A stretch of DNA of 64,000 nt from Hippopus hippopus (Eukaryota; Mollusca; Bivalvia; Cardiida; Cardiidae): contig OX328104.1 of NCBI GenBank assembly GCA_946811185.2, forward strand, positions 12,535,918 to 12,599,917, written 5' to 3'. The notes beneath the pieces were generated by a model. The model was not told where the DNA came from. It was given only the letters and a program-made list of their open reading frames with translations, and did no database searches. The position numbers were made by a program, and so were the translations under genes. Numbering within the stretch: position 1 is the stretch's first letter; each line of letters starts with the position of its first letter. Below are positions 43,375-53,425 of the stretch, one piece after another.

Positions 43375-43685
43375 TGGGACCTTTAGCGGACAGCGTAGAT
43401 CAAGATCAGGCTGCACAGAACGTGCAGTCTGATCTTGGATCCACACTGTCCGATTAGGGGATATCTTTCCAAAAAAAAAAAAATACCTTTTAAGGTCTAC
43501 GGCCCCTAACTCATCGGTAAACATCGACGTTTTCGTAAAGGCTATTCGGCCAATCTCAGCAGCTTCCGTCTATTAATATGAGAGTTAGGGGTCGTAGACT
43601 TTAAACAGCAAATTCTGGGTTTTTAATATCGACTTGAGGTTTTCATTTTACATATTTAGCATGAAAAGCGTTATAACACCAAACA
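43375..43685 (+). mobile_element. MITE-B interrupted by a small palindrome
   Basis: Left part 43375-43491 (GCGGACAGCGTAGATCAAGA, intact centre, CCGATTAGGGGATATC); right part 43603-43685 (CAAATTCTGGGTTTTTAATA, TTTCATTTTACATATTTAGC). Confidence 0.8.
43492..43602. mobile_element. 111-bp TIR insertion in MITE-B
   Basis: Ends AAGGTCTACGGCCCCTAACT and the complement AGTTAGGGGTCGTAGACTT, inverted with one mismatch in about 21 bases. The interior is ~65 bp without coding capacity. Short T/A-rich flanks make the target duplication ambiguous. Confidence 0.75.
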
Positions 43686-43904
43686 AACAACCGACTGGGC
43701 AAAATATTACTGGAAATCCTTGGACTGGCTCCAATACAGACACATAAACATGAGAAACAACATTGTATTGATAGAGAATTTTCATAAAAACCAAACGAAA
43801 TAAAATTTTACATCCCTGTCAATCAAAAAACAGGTGGTGCGCAGCAGTTGCGGTAAACATGTACGGTTTTGTTTCTAATCTTGTTTAGATTCTAGTGTTC
43901 ACCC

Positions 43905-44015
43905 TTTCTGCAGACGGCTTCCAGACAACGTTTGAAAACATTTTTGGCAAAGGGAAAAATTGCTCGAAACGAGCAATTTTTCCTGTTGCCATAATGTTTT
44001 TACATGTTACATATA
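43905..44015 (-). mobile_element. MITE-A, CG-core subtype
   Basis: AACGTTTGAAAACATTTTTG, core AATTGCTCGAAACGAGCAAT, CCATAATGTTTTTACATG; outer arms lost. Confidence 0.65.
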
Positions 44016-44065
44016 ATGTGAAAATTAATATTTACGAGGATGATATCGAAGACGTAGCTCGAGCC

Positions 44066-44577
44066 CGGTAGCTTAGACGGTGACAAACAAGGCTTTAAAC
44101 CGTGGATTCGCTGGTTCGATTCCTAGCTGAACCAAAGTCTTTCCCAGAATTGAATACCAAACGACAAAATATTGTACTCGAATAAATTGAAAGCATTTGC
44201 AGACGACAACTTAAATGTAGCTAAAATTATGACTTTGATATGGTAGAAAACATAGTTGTAAAAGGATCAATTGCTGGTTACTTCCATTTTCTCCTTTTCT
44301 CACAATGTTTTCAAATTCCTTCTTATTTAGGGTCGTTTGATATTGGGATTGTGTGATAAATGGTTACAGCCATTTAGACAGAAATTTAAACCTCTCTCGC
44401 TTTTAAACATTTATTCAATGCTTTTGTCAGAAAGCAGCCAGTGGCTTGGAAACAGGGAATGTCGTGCATAGAACTGGTAACAGAAACTCCAAGAAAGCAT
44501 GCATAGCTCCTTGAGCTTTCACAATATAACTGAAATAATGTTGAAAACAGCGTTAAACACAACTTTAAAAACAAGCA
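44066..44577 (+). mobile_element. SINE interrupted by MITE-A
   Basis: tRNA-like head 44066-44135 (CCGGTAGCTTAGACGGTGA, CTGGTTCGATTCC), insertion of MITE-A at about 44150-44367, then body GTCAGAAAGCAGCCAGTGGC and 3' core ATAACTGAAATAATGTTG with GCGTTAAACACAAC. Confidence 0.75.
44150..44367 (+). mobile_element. MITE-A inside a SINE
   Basis: TTGAATACCAAACGACAAAA to TTGTGTGATAAATGGTTAC. The core is damaged on its right side (TTGCTGGTTACTTCCATTTT). Junction bases TTGA and TTAC are degraded TTAA. Confidence 0.75.
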
Positions 44578-44889
44578 AATCAAAGTTGTCCATAGAAAAA
44601 TAACAAACCGGCAATTCAAAGTTGTACATAGGAAAATATGTCTGAAAGGAAAAAAGTCAGACGGGGCTTTATTTTTTAAAACGTGATAATAAAGAGACAA
44701 AATTTATCAAATTTAATTATATAACAGAACGTTTTGCTGGTTTTTATTTGTTTTAAAAGTCTTTCCCCTAGATTTCTGGAGCAAAATGAATTTTAATCTT
44801 ATCAACCGCTGCGGGACTCTTCAACGCAAACGCATACCAAAGCCATACAACATGAATTAATAATTTCAGCACCAAGAGCGAAAACTGGG

Positions 44890-44960
44890 GCTTTTGAGGA
44901 CGGCATAGATCAAGATCAGACGGTGCCGTTCAGTGGATCTATACCCTGAGCTAGTTTAGT
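44890..44960 (+). mobile_element. MITE-B, core mostly deleted
   Basis: CTTTTGAGGACGGCATAGAT, CAAGATCAGACGGTGCCGTT, GGATCTATACCCTGAGC. Confidence 0.55.
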
Positions 44961-45034
44961 TGAGCCTGTCAGATAAAAGGCTGTCGGAGTTGTTTCATCA
45001 GGTGTCGCAAGAAGTCGAGAAGACATATATAATT

Positions 45035-45238
45035 ATGAGCCTTGCGCAAGTCATTACATACACAAAACTACGGATCCATAAAAACCATTTTCCATAACAA
45101 CCGGCTGAATCAAGAGGTACGCCGATCCCTCGACATGCTGGGAATTGACCAATAGCAAAAAGTTTCGACCCAGGTCAGCCCGCGCGGCTGACTTGAGTTG
45201 ATACTTTTTGCAGATGCATTAAACCCCCTTTTCATATA
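45035..45238 (-). mobile_element. MITE-C, one end missing
   Basis: GCAAGTCATTACATACAC, GGATCCATAAAAACC, a shortened core (GGTCAGCCCGCGCGGCTGAC) and GATGCATTAAACCCCCTTTT. Confidence 0.75.
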
Positions 45239-45465
45239 CTTGTCGCCGATCGAGTAAAGGTTTTCAGGTACATCTTATTTCTTCTTCCACAATGCAACGT
45301 GTCGGCTGCGGTAAGCCTGTTGTATGTTCGTTCTTTTATCTTTCTTTTTCCAGTGTACTTGCGGATCATCTTCTCTTCTTTTGGTCTAGAAGACTTATTT
45401 TTCGCCTCGTAAAAAAGTCTTTTCGACACTGCGTAACGGGAAACTTAATTTCGTCTTTGTATTAA

Positions 45466-45835
45466 TCTTTTTTTTTAACCTTTATTTGCTGCGTCAAACG
45501 CTGTAGTGTAAATTCGAAGAAAAAAAAAGATAACAGCAAAACTTCCAAGTAAAAATTTAGATACAAGTATTTCTGAAATCTTGTTCTTGTAGAGTGTGAA
45601 ATAAATCAAGCGGACTTTTTTCGGAAATCTCAAGGCGGCCCACTACAGCTACCTCGGAGTTTATTTTACCAGTACTTTTCTCAAGCTACTGGCTGCTTTC
45701 CTCTATAAACACCTTTTAAGCAATAATCAAGGCTAAGAGAATTAGTTAATAGAGCATTTTTTTCCAAACCTTTATTTGCTACGTCAAACGCTGTGGTAAA
45801 ATTCGAAGAAAAAAAAAATAGCAAAACTTCCAAGT
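45466..45835. repeat. direct repeat pair flanking a SINE scrap
   Basis: About 75 bases (AACCTTTATTTGCTGCGTCA onward to AAAACTTCCAAGT) at 45476-45551 recur at 45768-45835. Between them, 45625-45745 is a minus-strand SINE piece (TTTTACCAGTACTTTTCTCA, GCTACTGGCTGCTTTCC). Confidence 0.7.
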
Positions 45836-46776
45836 GGCCTGCAAAAAGGGGCATTCAGACATTTGCGTAAAGTATCGTCCGCGCAGGCTAATCCGAAAAG
45901 ACACTTTCCGCTTTAATGTAATTTTCTGTTTAGCGCAAGTCTACTGTAACACAAAATCTATCATTATACTGCAAAGAACTTTCTCGCGATCTGATTGGAT
46001 AATATGCCCCGAACAAATTATCATGTACACTGGCAAAATCAACGTAAAACAAATTTCCCTTTCGGGAGCCCCGTATACATGATTATTCTTTCAACACAGC
46101 ATCCAAAATGGCGGCGTCTATCGATACGAGCCGCCCACAAGACAAACATATGAAATTCGAACATTGTAGCGGTAAAAGGATAATCTAATGGTCTTTTGAG
46201 GCAACTAATAGTCGTTTACTTTTGCCAACAAATCATTAAAATGCATAGTTGCTTACCTTGAAGTTGTTTGAATCCACGTTAAAAGACAAATGCGTCTAAT
46301 GCCTATCGCAGTGACAGTATCCAGTTCGTTCACCAAACTTCACGTTTTACCAAGGCTTCAGTGACGTCACTTCCCAGTGACGTCACTTTTCATTGAATTT
46401 GGGCACTCAGAAGGGAAATACGGTTTCGTTCGCGTACTCATTTCGTGAATACATAAAGCAGGGAAATTTCGCCGAATACACGTAGGAATGGTAAAACTTT
46501 GCAGTATAATAAATTCGTTGTACGGTCAGGTGGCAGGGGACTTGGAAACTTGTTCACGGCTGTTGCAAATCATGTCGCCACCTCGCTTTCGGCTCGGGGC
46601 GACATGATTTGCCACAGCCGTGAACAAGTTTCCAAGTCCCCTGGCACCTGACCGTACAACTGATAATGTAGTCGTAAAGTGCTGTCTCGGATTTGCCTGC
46701 GCGGACTGCGCAGGCTGATCCGAGACGACAATTTACGCAAATGTCCGAATGCCCCTTTTCGCACGTTGCAAGCCAA
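45836..46776. mobile_element. MITE-D split by element E
   Basis: Left piece 45836-45960 (GGCCTGCAAAAAGGGGCATT, half a core, CTACTGTAACACAAAATCTA). Right piece 46664-46776 (TAATGTAGTCGTAAAGTGC, full core, CGCACGTTGCAAGCCA). Removing E and one TA restores ACAAAATCTAATGTAGTCG, identical to the spacer of the 49161 copy. Confidence 0.9.
45961..46663 (-). mobile_element. element E, copy 5, exact ends
   Basis: 703 bp between duplicated TA. 5' end (minus strand) TCAGTTGTACGGTCAGG, 3' end CTTTGCAGTATAATGA. The hairpin at 46515-46660 has ~60-bp near-perfect arms. CRE sites GTGACGTCAC at about 46361 and 46377; YY1-like GCCGCCATTTTGG at about 46103-46115. The exon-like block is 46277-46257, but its ATG has become GTG while the GTAAGC donor remains. 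Confidence 0.9.
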
Positions 46777-46787
46777 GTATAGATAAA

Positions 46788-46835
46788 CAATAATGAGAGG
46801 TGAGAGAATTAGTTAACAGAGCATAACCGAATGCA
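46788..46835. repeat. diverged copy of SINE segment
   Basis: GAGAGAATTAGTTAACAGAG matches GAGAATTAGTTAATAGAGCA at 45738-45757; the two copies bracket the nested D/E insertion. Confidence 0.5.
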
Positions 46836-47936
46836 AAAAGACGAGATAAAGTCCGTCACCTTGCTTATCCCCGTGACGATTATGTTCTTGAAAATATAGA
46901 TTGTAATGGGCAGACTTGTGTAAGAGTTGTTCTCACACGATCTCTATCGTTATCATAGATATTTTGGCAAAAACTTTGCTACTGATGTGATTTCATGCTT
47001 ATTAGAAATATTATAAGGACCAAATTATCTTTAAAGCAGTATTACACTAGTTCCAACAACGCATTACATCCGTGGCCCTTATTCACCAAGTATCCCAAAT
47101 GGCAGGTTTAGACTACTGATTGGCAAAGCCAATTTCTTAAGCCAATCAGAATTTGAGTTCCTTTGAAATTAAGAAAGTTCTGGAGAACTGAAATTATATT
47201 TTGAATTGTAAGTGATTTCGGCCCATGATGTCATGAGTCATGGCTTGATTACTACGCAACATTTTCGACTACTTCATCTCAATCAAAATTTCCCTTCTTT
47301 GATACAACGAAAACAGCATGGCTGGTGCACTTTTAGTGAAATCTTCTCAAATGTGTTTCCATCAATTACTGTCAAAAAGACAGTGCAATTTTCGAACGCT
47401 TACTTACGTATCTTAATCTTTAAAGTAGCGGGGCACTATCAGAAATTATCTAAACACTTGAAAGACTTTTCAATTTCTTGTCTATTTCGTAGCCTACCAC
47501 CAACAAGTATATTCTCGTAATAAGTTGTTTTATCGTTTAATACGCGTGTAATTTTTTCACTTTCGTGGATAGCGTGCACAGTCGCAAGAAGAAACAATGC
47601 AAAAGCCAATGACGAACGTACAATTACCTTGAGGGAAAAAAAGGAAATATTACATCAATCATCTTACGGAAAAAATGTATCTAATACACAAATCAAATTA
47701 GTTAGAAACGCTTTCGCATCTCCAACGTTTTGGCAATTGATATGTGAACAATAAATCATGACAAAATGCTATTTATCTAACCTAATTCTCTTAATGGTAA
47801 CAGTCTTGCATTGACAGTGTCCTAGCTCATGGTTGTAATGTAAAGTACCCTATGTATCAGAAGCTCGAGCGCACGTTTTGTATTGCGTCATCAAAATTGA
47901 TTGGTAAATTCGATACAGAAGTCATCTGAGCGGCGC
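46836..47936. other. no gene recognised
   Basis: A ~100-codon plus-strand frame at 47212-47520 has no domain I recognise and no repeat similarity. GGCCCTTATTCACCAAG at 47078 resembles ends of a MITE type common in invertebrates, but I cannot find a matching partner end. Confidence 0.35.
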
Positions 47937-48149
47937 TCTCAGAGAGGAGGGTTAAAGGGATCTTAAACTGCCATACAAAGCAAGCCGTTGGATAAAGTGG
48001 GGCCAATTTTGTCTAAAAACCGGCTGAACCATGAGGCACCCATCGCAAAAAGTTTCGACTCAGGTCAGCCTGCGCGGACTGCGCAGGCTGACCTGAGTCA
48101 AAACTTTTTGCATGTGTATTAAAATACCCTTTTACAGTGCCTGGCTCGT
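47937..48149 (-). mobile_element. MITE-C, left end decayed
   Basis: AAACCGGCTGAACCATGAGG, a perfect core palindrome at about 48060-48095 (TCAGCCTGCGCGGACTGCGC), ACAGTGCCTGGCTCGT. Confidence 0.8.
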
Positions 48150-48269
48150 CTTCTTTCATACTTTCCATCCGATTTTTGCAAATGTTTTCAATTTGGACAA
48201 GTGTACATTTTTTTTTGTCTGGTGAAGAGATGTATCGGATCGTGCACGTGTTTGCATTTTGTATAAAAT

Positions 48270-48400
48270 CTTATTAAACGAGTCTAAGAACAATTTTACT
48301 ATGCTAGCCTATGACGAGCTTAATAACATTTTTGTCGACGACTTTAATAAAAATTTTAATCTCAGAAGCCAACTAATGTCATATTTTTTTTTATCACATA
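48270..48400. mobile_element. palindromic MITE F, copy 2
   Basis: GACGAGCTTAATAACATTTT, AATAAAAATTTTAATCTC, GCCAACTAATGTCATA and TTTTTTATCACATA follow the order of the 13019 copy and its right flank, but the left terminal arm is degraded. Confidence 0.65.
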
Positions 48401-49160
48401 AAGTTCTGTATCTCCTAAGAATTATAGTTCATAATGTGTTAAAACATAGGCCTGCATGTGTAATGAAATTTACACGAGTCCTATTCGCAGCTTTGATAGG
48501 TGTGTACATCACGGACAAAAAATAGTTCAAACGAAAATTGCATACATGCATTTATAAAGATTTTTGTTGAATCTAACGATGATGAAATCTACAGCTTTCT
48601 TGCAATCATCTATTTTGACTGTGAATTTTACAGAGAAATCTGGGCCAGCATTTTTTTTTTTTTAAATGGGGACTATGATTACGTGCAGAGCGTTGACCAA
48701 AATTGGTACTATTTTCTTATCTAAAACATAAGATAAGTAAATTCGTACTTGTAGTATTGCACCGAAAACAAGGGTCGTGTTGATAAGGGGTAGACATTTG
48801 TATGTAACAACGGATAGATACAATTTTCAGCACAGCAGAGCATAAAAGTTTCACTGGTAAAACCGTTGATAGAATCAGTGAGTTACGTTTTTTTTAAATG
48901 TTTTTGGTTCGAATCCCAGACGGTTTTGAAGATATCCTTCCCAATAGGAACAGCTTGTCACATTCCTATTACTTTTCCTTATAACATAATTATCAACTTT
49001 CTATCTTTCTCCCCCCCCCCCCCCCCCCAAAGTTTTTGGAGTTTTATCGTGCTTTATAATGCAACAATTGCATCTTCGTTTATTTGGTGCTGTCTTTCAG
49101 GTTAACTATATAACACAAAGGGAAAGATAGAAAAGTCCAAATCCCATGTCAAACTCTATA
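48401..49160. other. no recognisable feature
   Basis: Homopolymers (T at 48651-48663, C at 49010-49028) and no repeat family or coding frame that I can support. Confidence 0.35.
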
Positions 49161-49425
49161 TAGCATGCAACATATGAAAAGGGGCAGTCGGTCATTTGCG
49201 TAAAGTGTCGTCTCGGATCAGCCTGCGCAGTCCGCGCAGGCTAATCCGAGACGGCACTTTACGACTACATTAGATTTTGTGCTACAGTAGACGTGCGCAA
49301 AACAGAAAATTACATAAAAAACGGAAAGTGTCGTTTCGGATTAGCCTGCGCGGACTGCGCATGCTGATCCGAGACGACACTTTACGCAACTGTCCGAATG
49401 CCCCTTTTCCCGTGTTGCATGCCAT
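49161..49425. mobile_element. MITE-D, full length
   Basis: TAGCATGCAACATATG to CGTGTTGCATGCCA, TA at both ends. Both internal palindromes are nearly intact (TCAGCCTGCGCAGTCCGCG; TTAGCCTGCGCGGACTGCG). Confidence 0.9.
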
Positions 49426-49721
49426 ATATTGTCGAATTCTGCTCTAAAGATGTAAAATATATTACAGTAAAAAAAAGAACCCGTCAGGAGCAAATTTATC
49501 CTTTGTCACAACGGTTTCAGATTTTATAGATCTACTTGAATTTATTAAAATGCGAAAAGATATAAAAGAAATGAGTTTTCGCCCACCCCTTTAGTCCATG
49601 GAGTATCAATGAGAACCATAAAACAGCAATATGCATCCAGACAGAATTTAATGATGGAATGTGATCCATTATTTTCACACATTTGAGGCTAAATCACAGA
49701 CACGATACTCTGTAAGCCCTT

Positions 49722-50210
49722 ACCAAACGATCCCAAGTTTGAACATCTTTGAGCTGCCCGGCCGGATAGCTCAGTGGTTAGCGTATATGACTAGTGACCA
49801 GGTGGTTGATACCCAGTTGAGGTAAACTCTCTTTCCGGCGATTTTTCGCCTCTCACCTCTGATGCATGTGAGAAAAGTAGTCAGTGGCTTTGAAAGAAAG
49901 TTGTCAGTACTGGTGTGAGAAAGCCAGAAAAAGATGCGTAGTTGCACAGACCGCCGCGATATGACCTAAGCTGTTAAACTCCAATACAAACAAACAAAGT
50001 CTTTGGGCAAAGATTATTTTGAAAGCATTGTTGGAAAAGGGGAAAAAAAAAAAAAATGCTGGAAACCAGCATTTACTCATTTTTCGACAATGTTTTTACA
50101 CTTTTGAAGACTTGCCCCTTTATTTTAGCCTTTTTTAAATTGAAGTCTGCAAAATGGCTTCAGTTTGAATGAGCCGAAAATTGTGTCTTTCTTTATACTT
50201 TTAAAGACTT
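49722..50210 (-). mobile_element. MITE-A interrupted by a SINE
   Basis: Left piece 49722-49756 (CCCTTACCAAACGATCCCAA, GAACATCTTTGAG). Right piece from about 49998 (GATTATTTTGAAAGCATTG), core AATGCTGGAAACCAGCATTT and GAAGTCTGCAAAATGGCTTC. Confidence 0.8.
49757..49997 (+). mobile_element. SINE inside MITE-A
   Basis: Head CCGGCCGGATAGCTCAGTGG (A box), degenerate B box GTGGTTGATACCC, body CTCACCTCTGATGCATGTGA, 3' core CCGCGATATGACCTAAGCTG and a short CAATACAAACAAACAAA tail. Confidence 0.85.
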
Positions 50211-50268
50211 AATACTTTAATTGAAAGTGTAATATTTGGTAGTTTTATAACAAAGAGATAGATTCAAA

Positions 50269-50533
50269 TGAACCAAGCTCTGTGAAAAAAGGGTTTAATG
50301 CATCTGCAAAAAGTATTGACCCAGATCAGCCTGCGCGGACTGCGCAGACTGACATGGGTCAAAACGTTTTGCTTTTGGTAAATTTTATGCATGTCAAAGT
50401 ACCAGTCTATCTATTGATTCAGTTGGTTGTTCGACAAAATGGATTTTTAGGGATTCCATAATTATGTGATGACATGCTTGGTTTAATGCATCACGGAGAT
50501 GCACTATTCTCCTTTTTGCCAGAGCATGGCTTT
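50269..50533 (+). mobile_element. MITE-C, first of two adjacent
   Basis: TGAACCAAGCTCTGTGAAAA to CCAGAGCATGGCTTT. The core palindrome is mutated (ATCAGCCTGCGCGGACTGCG and CAGACTGACATGGG). Confidence 0.85.
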
Positions 50534-50537
50534 TATA

Positions 50538-50800
50538 TGAGCCGTGCTCTGTGAAAAGGGGGCTTAATGCATCTGCGAAAAGTTTCGACCCAGGTCAGCC
50601 TGCGCAGTCCGCGCAGGCTGACCTGGGCCGAAACTTTTCGCTATTGGTCGATTTTCTGCATGTCAAAGGATCAGTCTACCTCATGATTGAGTCGGTTGTT
50701 AAAAAAAGTGGCTATTATGGATCCATAAGTATGTGATGGCTTTCTTGGTATGATGGATTACGGAGATGCATTAAGCCCCCTTTTGCCAGAGCATGGCTCA
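50538..50800 (+). mobile_element. MITE-C, second of two adjacent
   Basis: TGAGCCGTGCTCTGTGAAAA to GCCAGAGCATGGCTCA, perfect core at about 50590-50630, TATA at both ends. Only about five bases separate it from the preceding copy in the same orientation; the two differ, so this is not a recent duplication. Confidence 0.9.
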
Positions 50801-51237
50801 TATACATTTTAGTCCGAAAAAAAGTACTTTAGTGGTAATGCCTTGATCGGATACGTATTTTTTTTTTTTTTTGTTTTTTTTTTTGTTTTATTTTTCGTGC
50901 CAATAATTTCACAGAGTGATCAATAAAATGAATTAGGATACAAAACCATAGCAGTGAATTTATAGCGATGAAATTATCGGTTCAAAATTCAGTGAGACAT
51001 TTTTTGTAATCTTCCACCGCATAGCATGTAAGAAATTGCCTGTCATTTAAGCGTGTAACTATTAGAGTATAATAAGATTTGACAGATGTCGCAGAATTTC
51101 AGATAAAATTCCTCTTTATTTCAAAAACTAGATCGAACATTTATCAAATACAACGTTGGAGATAGCGGTTTACTTTTCACCGCGGAAAATACATAATATG
51201 GCAGTGATGCACCGTGCAACTCTTAGACTGAGGATCC
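50801..51237. other. poly-T tract, otherwise unique
   Basis: T-rich block at 50858-50897. No coding or repeat signal otherwise. Confidence 0.4.
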
Positions 51238-51435
51238 TCTGTATAAACGACCTTGAGAAAGAAGCCTTTTGAAAAATATTGTGGTAAGAAAGAGTTAATG
51301 CTGGTTAGCAACACAATTTCCGGGGTGATTTGCTCAAACCATTGGTTAGCGATTGGTACAGTAGCAGGCTAATAATCCAATTTTTCTAACAATCAACTGA
51401 ATCATGAGGTAGAATGTTCCCTGGGCATGTTAAAT
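51238..51435. mobile_element. MITE-A and MITE-C scraps
   Basis: ATAAACGACCTTGAGAAAGA and GCCTTTTGAAAAATATTGTG (MITE-A) at 51250-51310, then TTCTAACAATCAACTGAATC with ATGAGGTAGAATGTTCC (MITE-C) at 51381-51430. Confidence 0.55.
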
Positions 51436-51551
51436 CCGAGTTTAAAAAAAACACACAATAGCTGAGAGCCTACTTAAAAACCAAGGGAGTTAGACATTCA
51501 TTTCCCATAGAAGCGTGCATATCTTATTGGTAATCCGACATTCATTTCCGA

Positions 51552-52003
51552 TTAACCCTCTACCAAACAATCTCGAGTTTTGACGATCCTAAGGGAAAAG
51601 AAAACTTTTGAAAACGTTGTGGAAAAAGGAGACAATGCTGGTTACCGATATTTTATACTTTTTCAACAATGTCTTATATCTATAAGACAAATCCCATCTT
51701 TCCGCCACATTTAATTTACCGTCTGCAAAGGTTTGTTAAACCCTTTCCCAAACAAGCCCTTGTTTTTACATGTCTGCAGTACAAGTCTTTTGAAAACACT
51801 GTGGGAAAAGGAGAAATTGCTCGTAACGAGCAATTTCTCCTTTTCCCAGTGTTTTCTACCCATTTGGAGAACTTTCTGCCATTTTTATCAAATTTGAAAT
51901 TGACGTCTGCAAACTCTTTGAGTTTGGAAGAGTTTAAAATTTGTCGTTTGGGAAAGGGTTAATTTTGATCAGTCTAAAAGTCTGTTGTTTATTAGAGTTA
52001 GGC
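51552..52003 (-). mobile_element. MITE-A interrupted by another MITE-A
   Basis: Outer copy: TTAACCCTCTACCAAACAAT, core AATGCTGGTTACCGATATTT, CCGTCTGCAAAGGTTTG to 51735. It resumes after the inner copy with TTTTGATCAGTCTAAAAGTC and TTATTAGAGTTA. TTAA lies at both inner junctions. Confidence 0.8.
51736..51962 (-). mobile_element. MITE-A, CG-core subtype, inside MITE-A
   Basis: Complete copy with the alternative core AATTGCTCGTAACGAGCAAT, perfect over about 56 bases (GTGGGAAAAGGAGAAATTG arms). TTAAACCC start, AAAGGGTTAA end. Confidence 0.9.
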
Positions 52004-53425
52004 TTTATAGAAAACAGACCTAAAAAGGAGTGGATAAATAAATGATAAAACGGAATAAACATCATAACGCGACTTCTGCATCAATTTCTCACGTGACAGA
52101 CTCGACAAGAGGAAATGACGTCATTTTTGGTAAGAAGTGAAATTTGTAAATTGTCTGGATCAATGCCATTTGGCACTGTTACTTAACAACCTTCATTGTC
52201 CACACTTTATATTGGAAGATGTAACATTTTATAGAGTTTGTACGACGTTATTTCGGATTGACTTTTGTCTGTCCCAGACATATTGATTAGATGAAATATG
52301 GATTCATCTCCAGATTTTTAGGCAAAACAAAATTGAGCTAAAACGGGATTGATTTCGATGACGGACCTTCCTCGACTTTTTCATACCCTGTAAAATTGTT
52401 ATATGAACAATATAAAATAGAGAGATTATAAATTAAGGGCATTTTCGCAGCTATGCGTTTAAATACATGACTTGTATGTCTCTGTGTTTAGGTTTGTGTG
52501 TGTGTCTTCCCGTATACGAACAAATGAAAAGGAGATTTTATTTCCTCAGTAAACAGTTTTTGATAGAACAGAACATCATTTATTTGACAGAAAACTTTAC
52601 AATTTGTTTTATTATTTACTAGTTTCTAGTAATACATTCTGAAGTATACATAACTCACCAGATTTGTTTTACTTTTCTATTATTACAACGCAGCGGCAGG
52701 TTTGAATGCTAGTATTTTCAGTTTGTTTGTGAACATACACGACTTCAGATGTCGTTACTTTAATAGTTCACCCTTGCACATTGATGCATACTGTTATTTC
52801 CATTCACCTTTCCGATAGTCCGCACGGCGATTCGAACTTACATCCGGATTCTTCTTGGACTCAAATAACAGCCATTTTACGGTCCATGTAATAGCACATA
52901 CTAAAGTTTGTTTTTTTTTTTTTCTTTCGGAGGGGCGGAAGAAAAGACAGAAGAGTGATAAAAACACAAGTAGAAGGAGATAGTCTTCGGTGAATTGCAC
53001 TTTAACTTTTTCTTAATTTTGTTCCATAGTTAAATACTGGATTTCTCGACAAAAATAATCAAGGAATCATCGTTTCGGGATGCAACGGAAACAAAAACGG
53101 CCTGGGGTTATCTTTGTTTCAAAATCTGACAATTTTTAGAATACAATAGACGTTAATTATAGGGTACGTCGCGCTGGTAGGTTTGTAATTTTCTCACCAA
53201 TTTCAAAGCCTCCGTCTAAATGTCAATTGACAGTACCTATATAGTATTAGTTACGTTATGACACATTCCGTAATATTATCTATCTCTCCCTTAACGTGAC
53301 GAAATCAGTCTGAAACCACATTTGAGCCTTTACCTGCTACATTAAGTACACGATTATTTGCAGCAAATAATAGAAATGAAAGTATTCTAATAAAAAAATT
53401 CAGTCATGTTATGTGTCACAATCTT
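52004..53425. other. longest repeat-poor stretch
   Basis: About 1.4 kb with none of the families. A short GT-rich patch (52492-52510) and a T run (52909-52923) are the only simple features. Frames are short and unrecognised. If the window lies in an intron or near a gene, this is where conserved non-coding sequence might sit. Confidence 0.4.

Noticed and set aside
47212..47520. 102-codon plus-strand frame as a gene
   Set aside because: No recognised domain and ordinary composition; a chance frame of this length is plausible.
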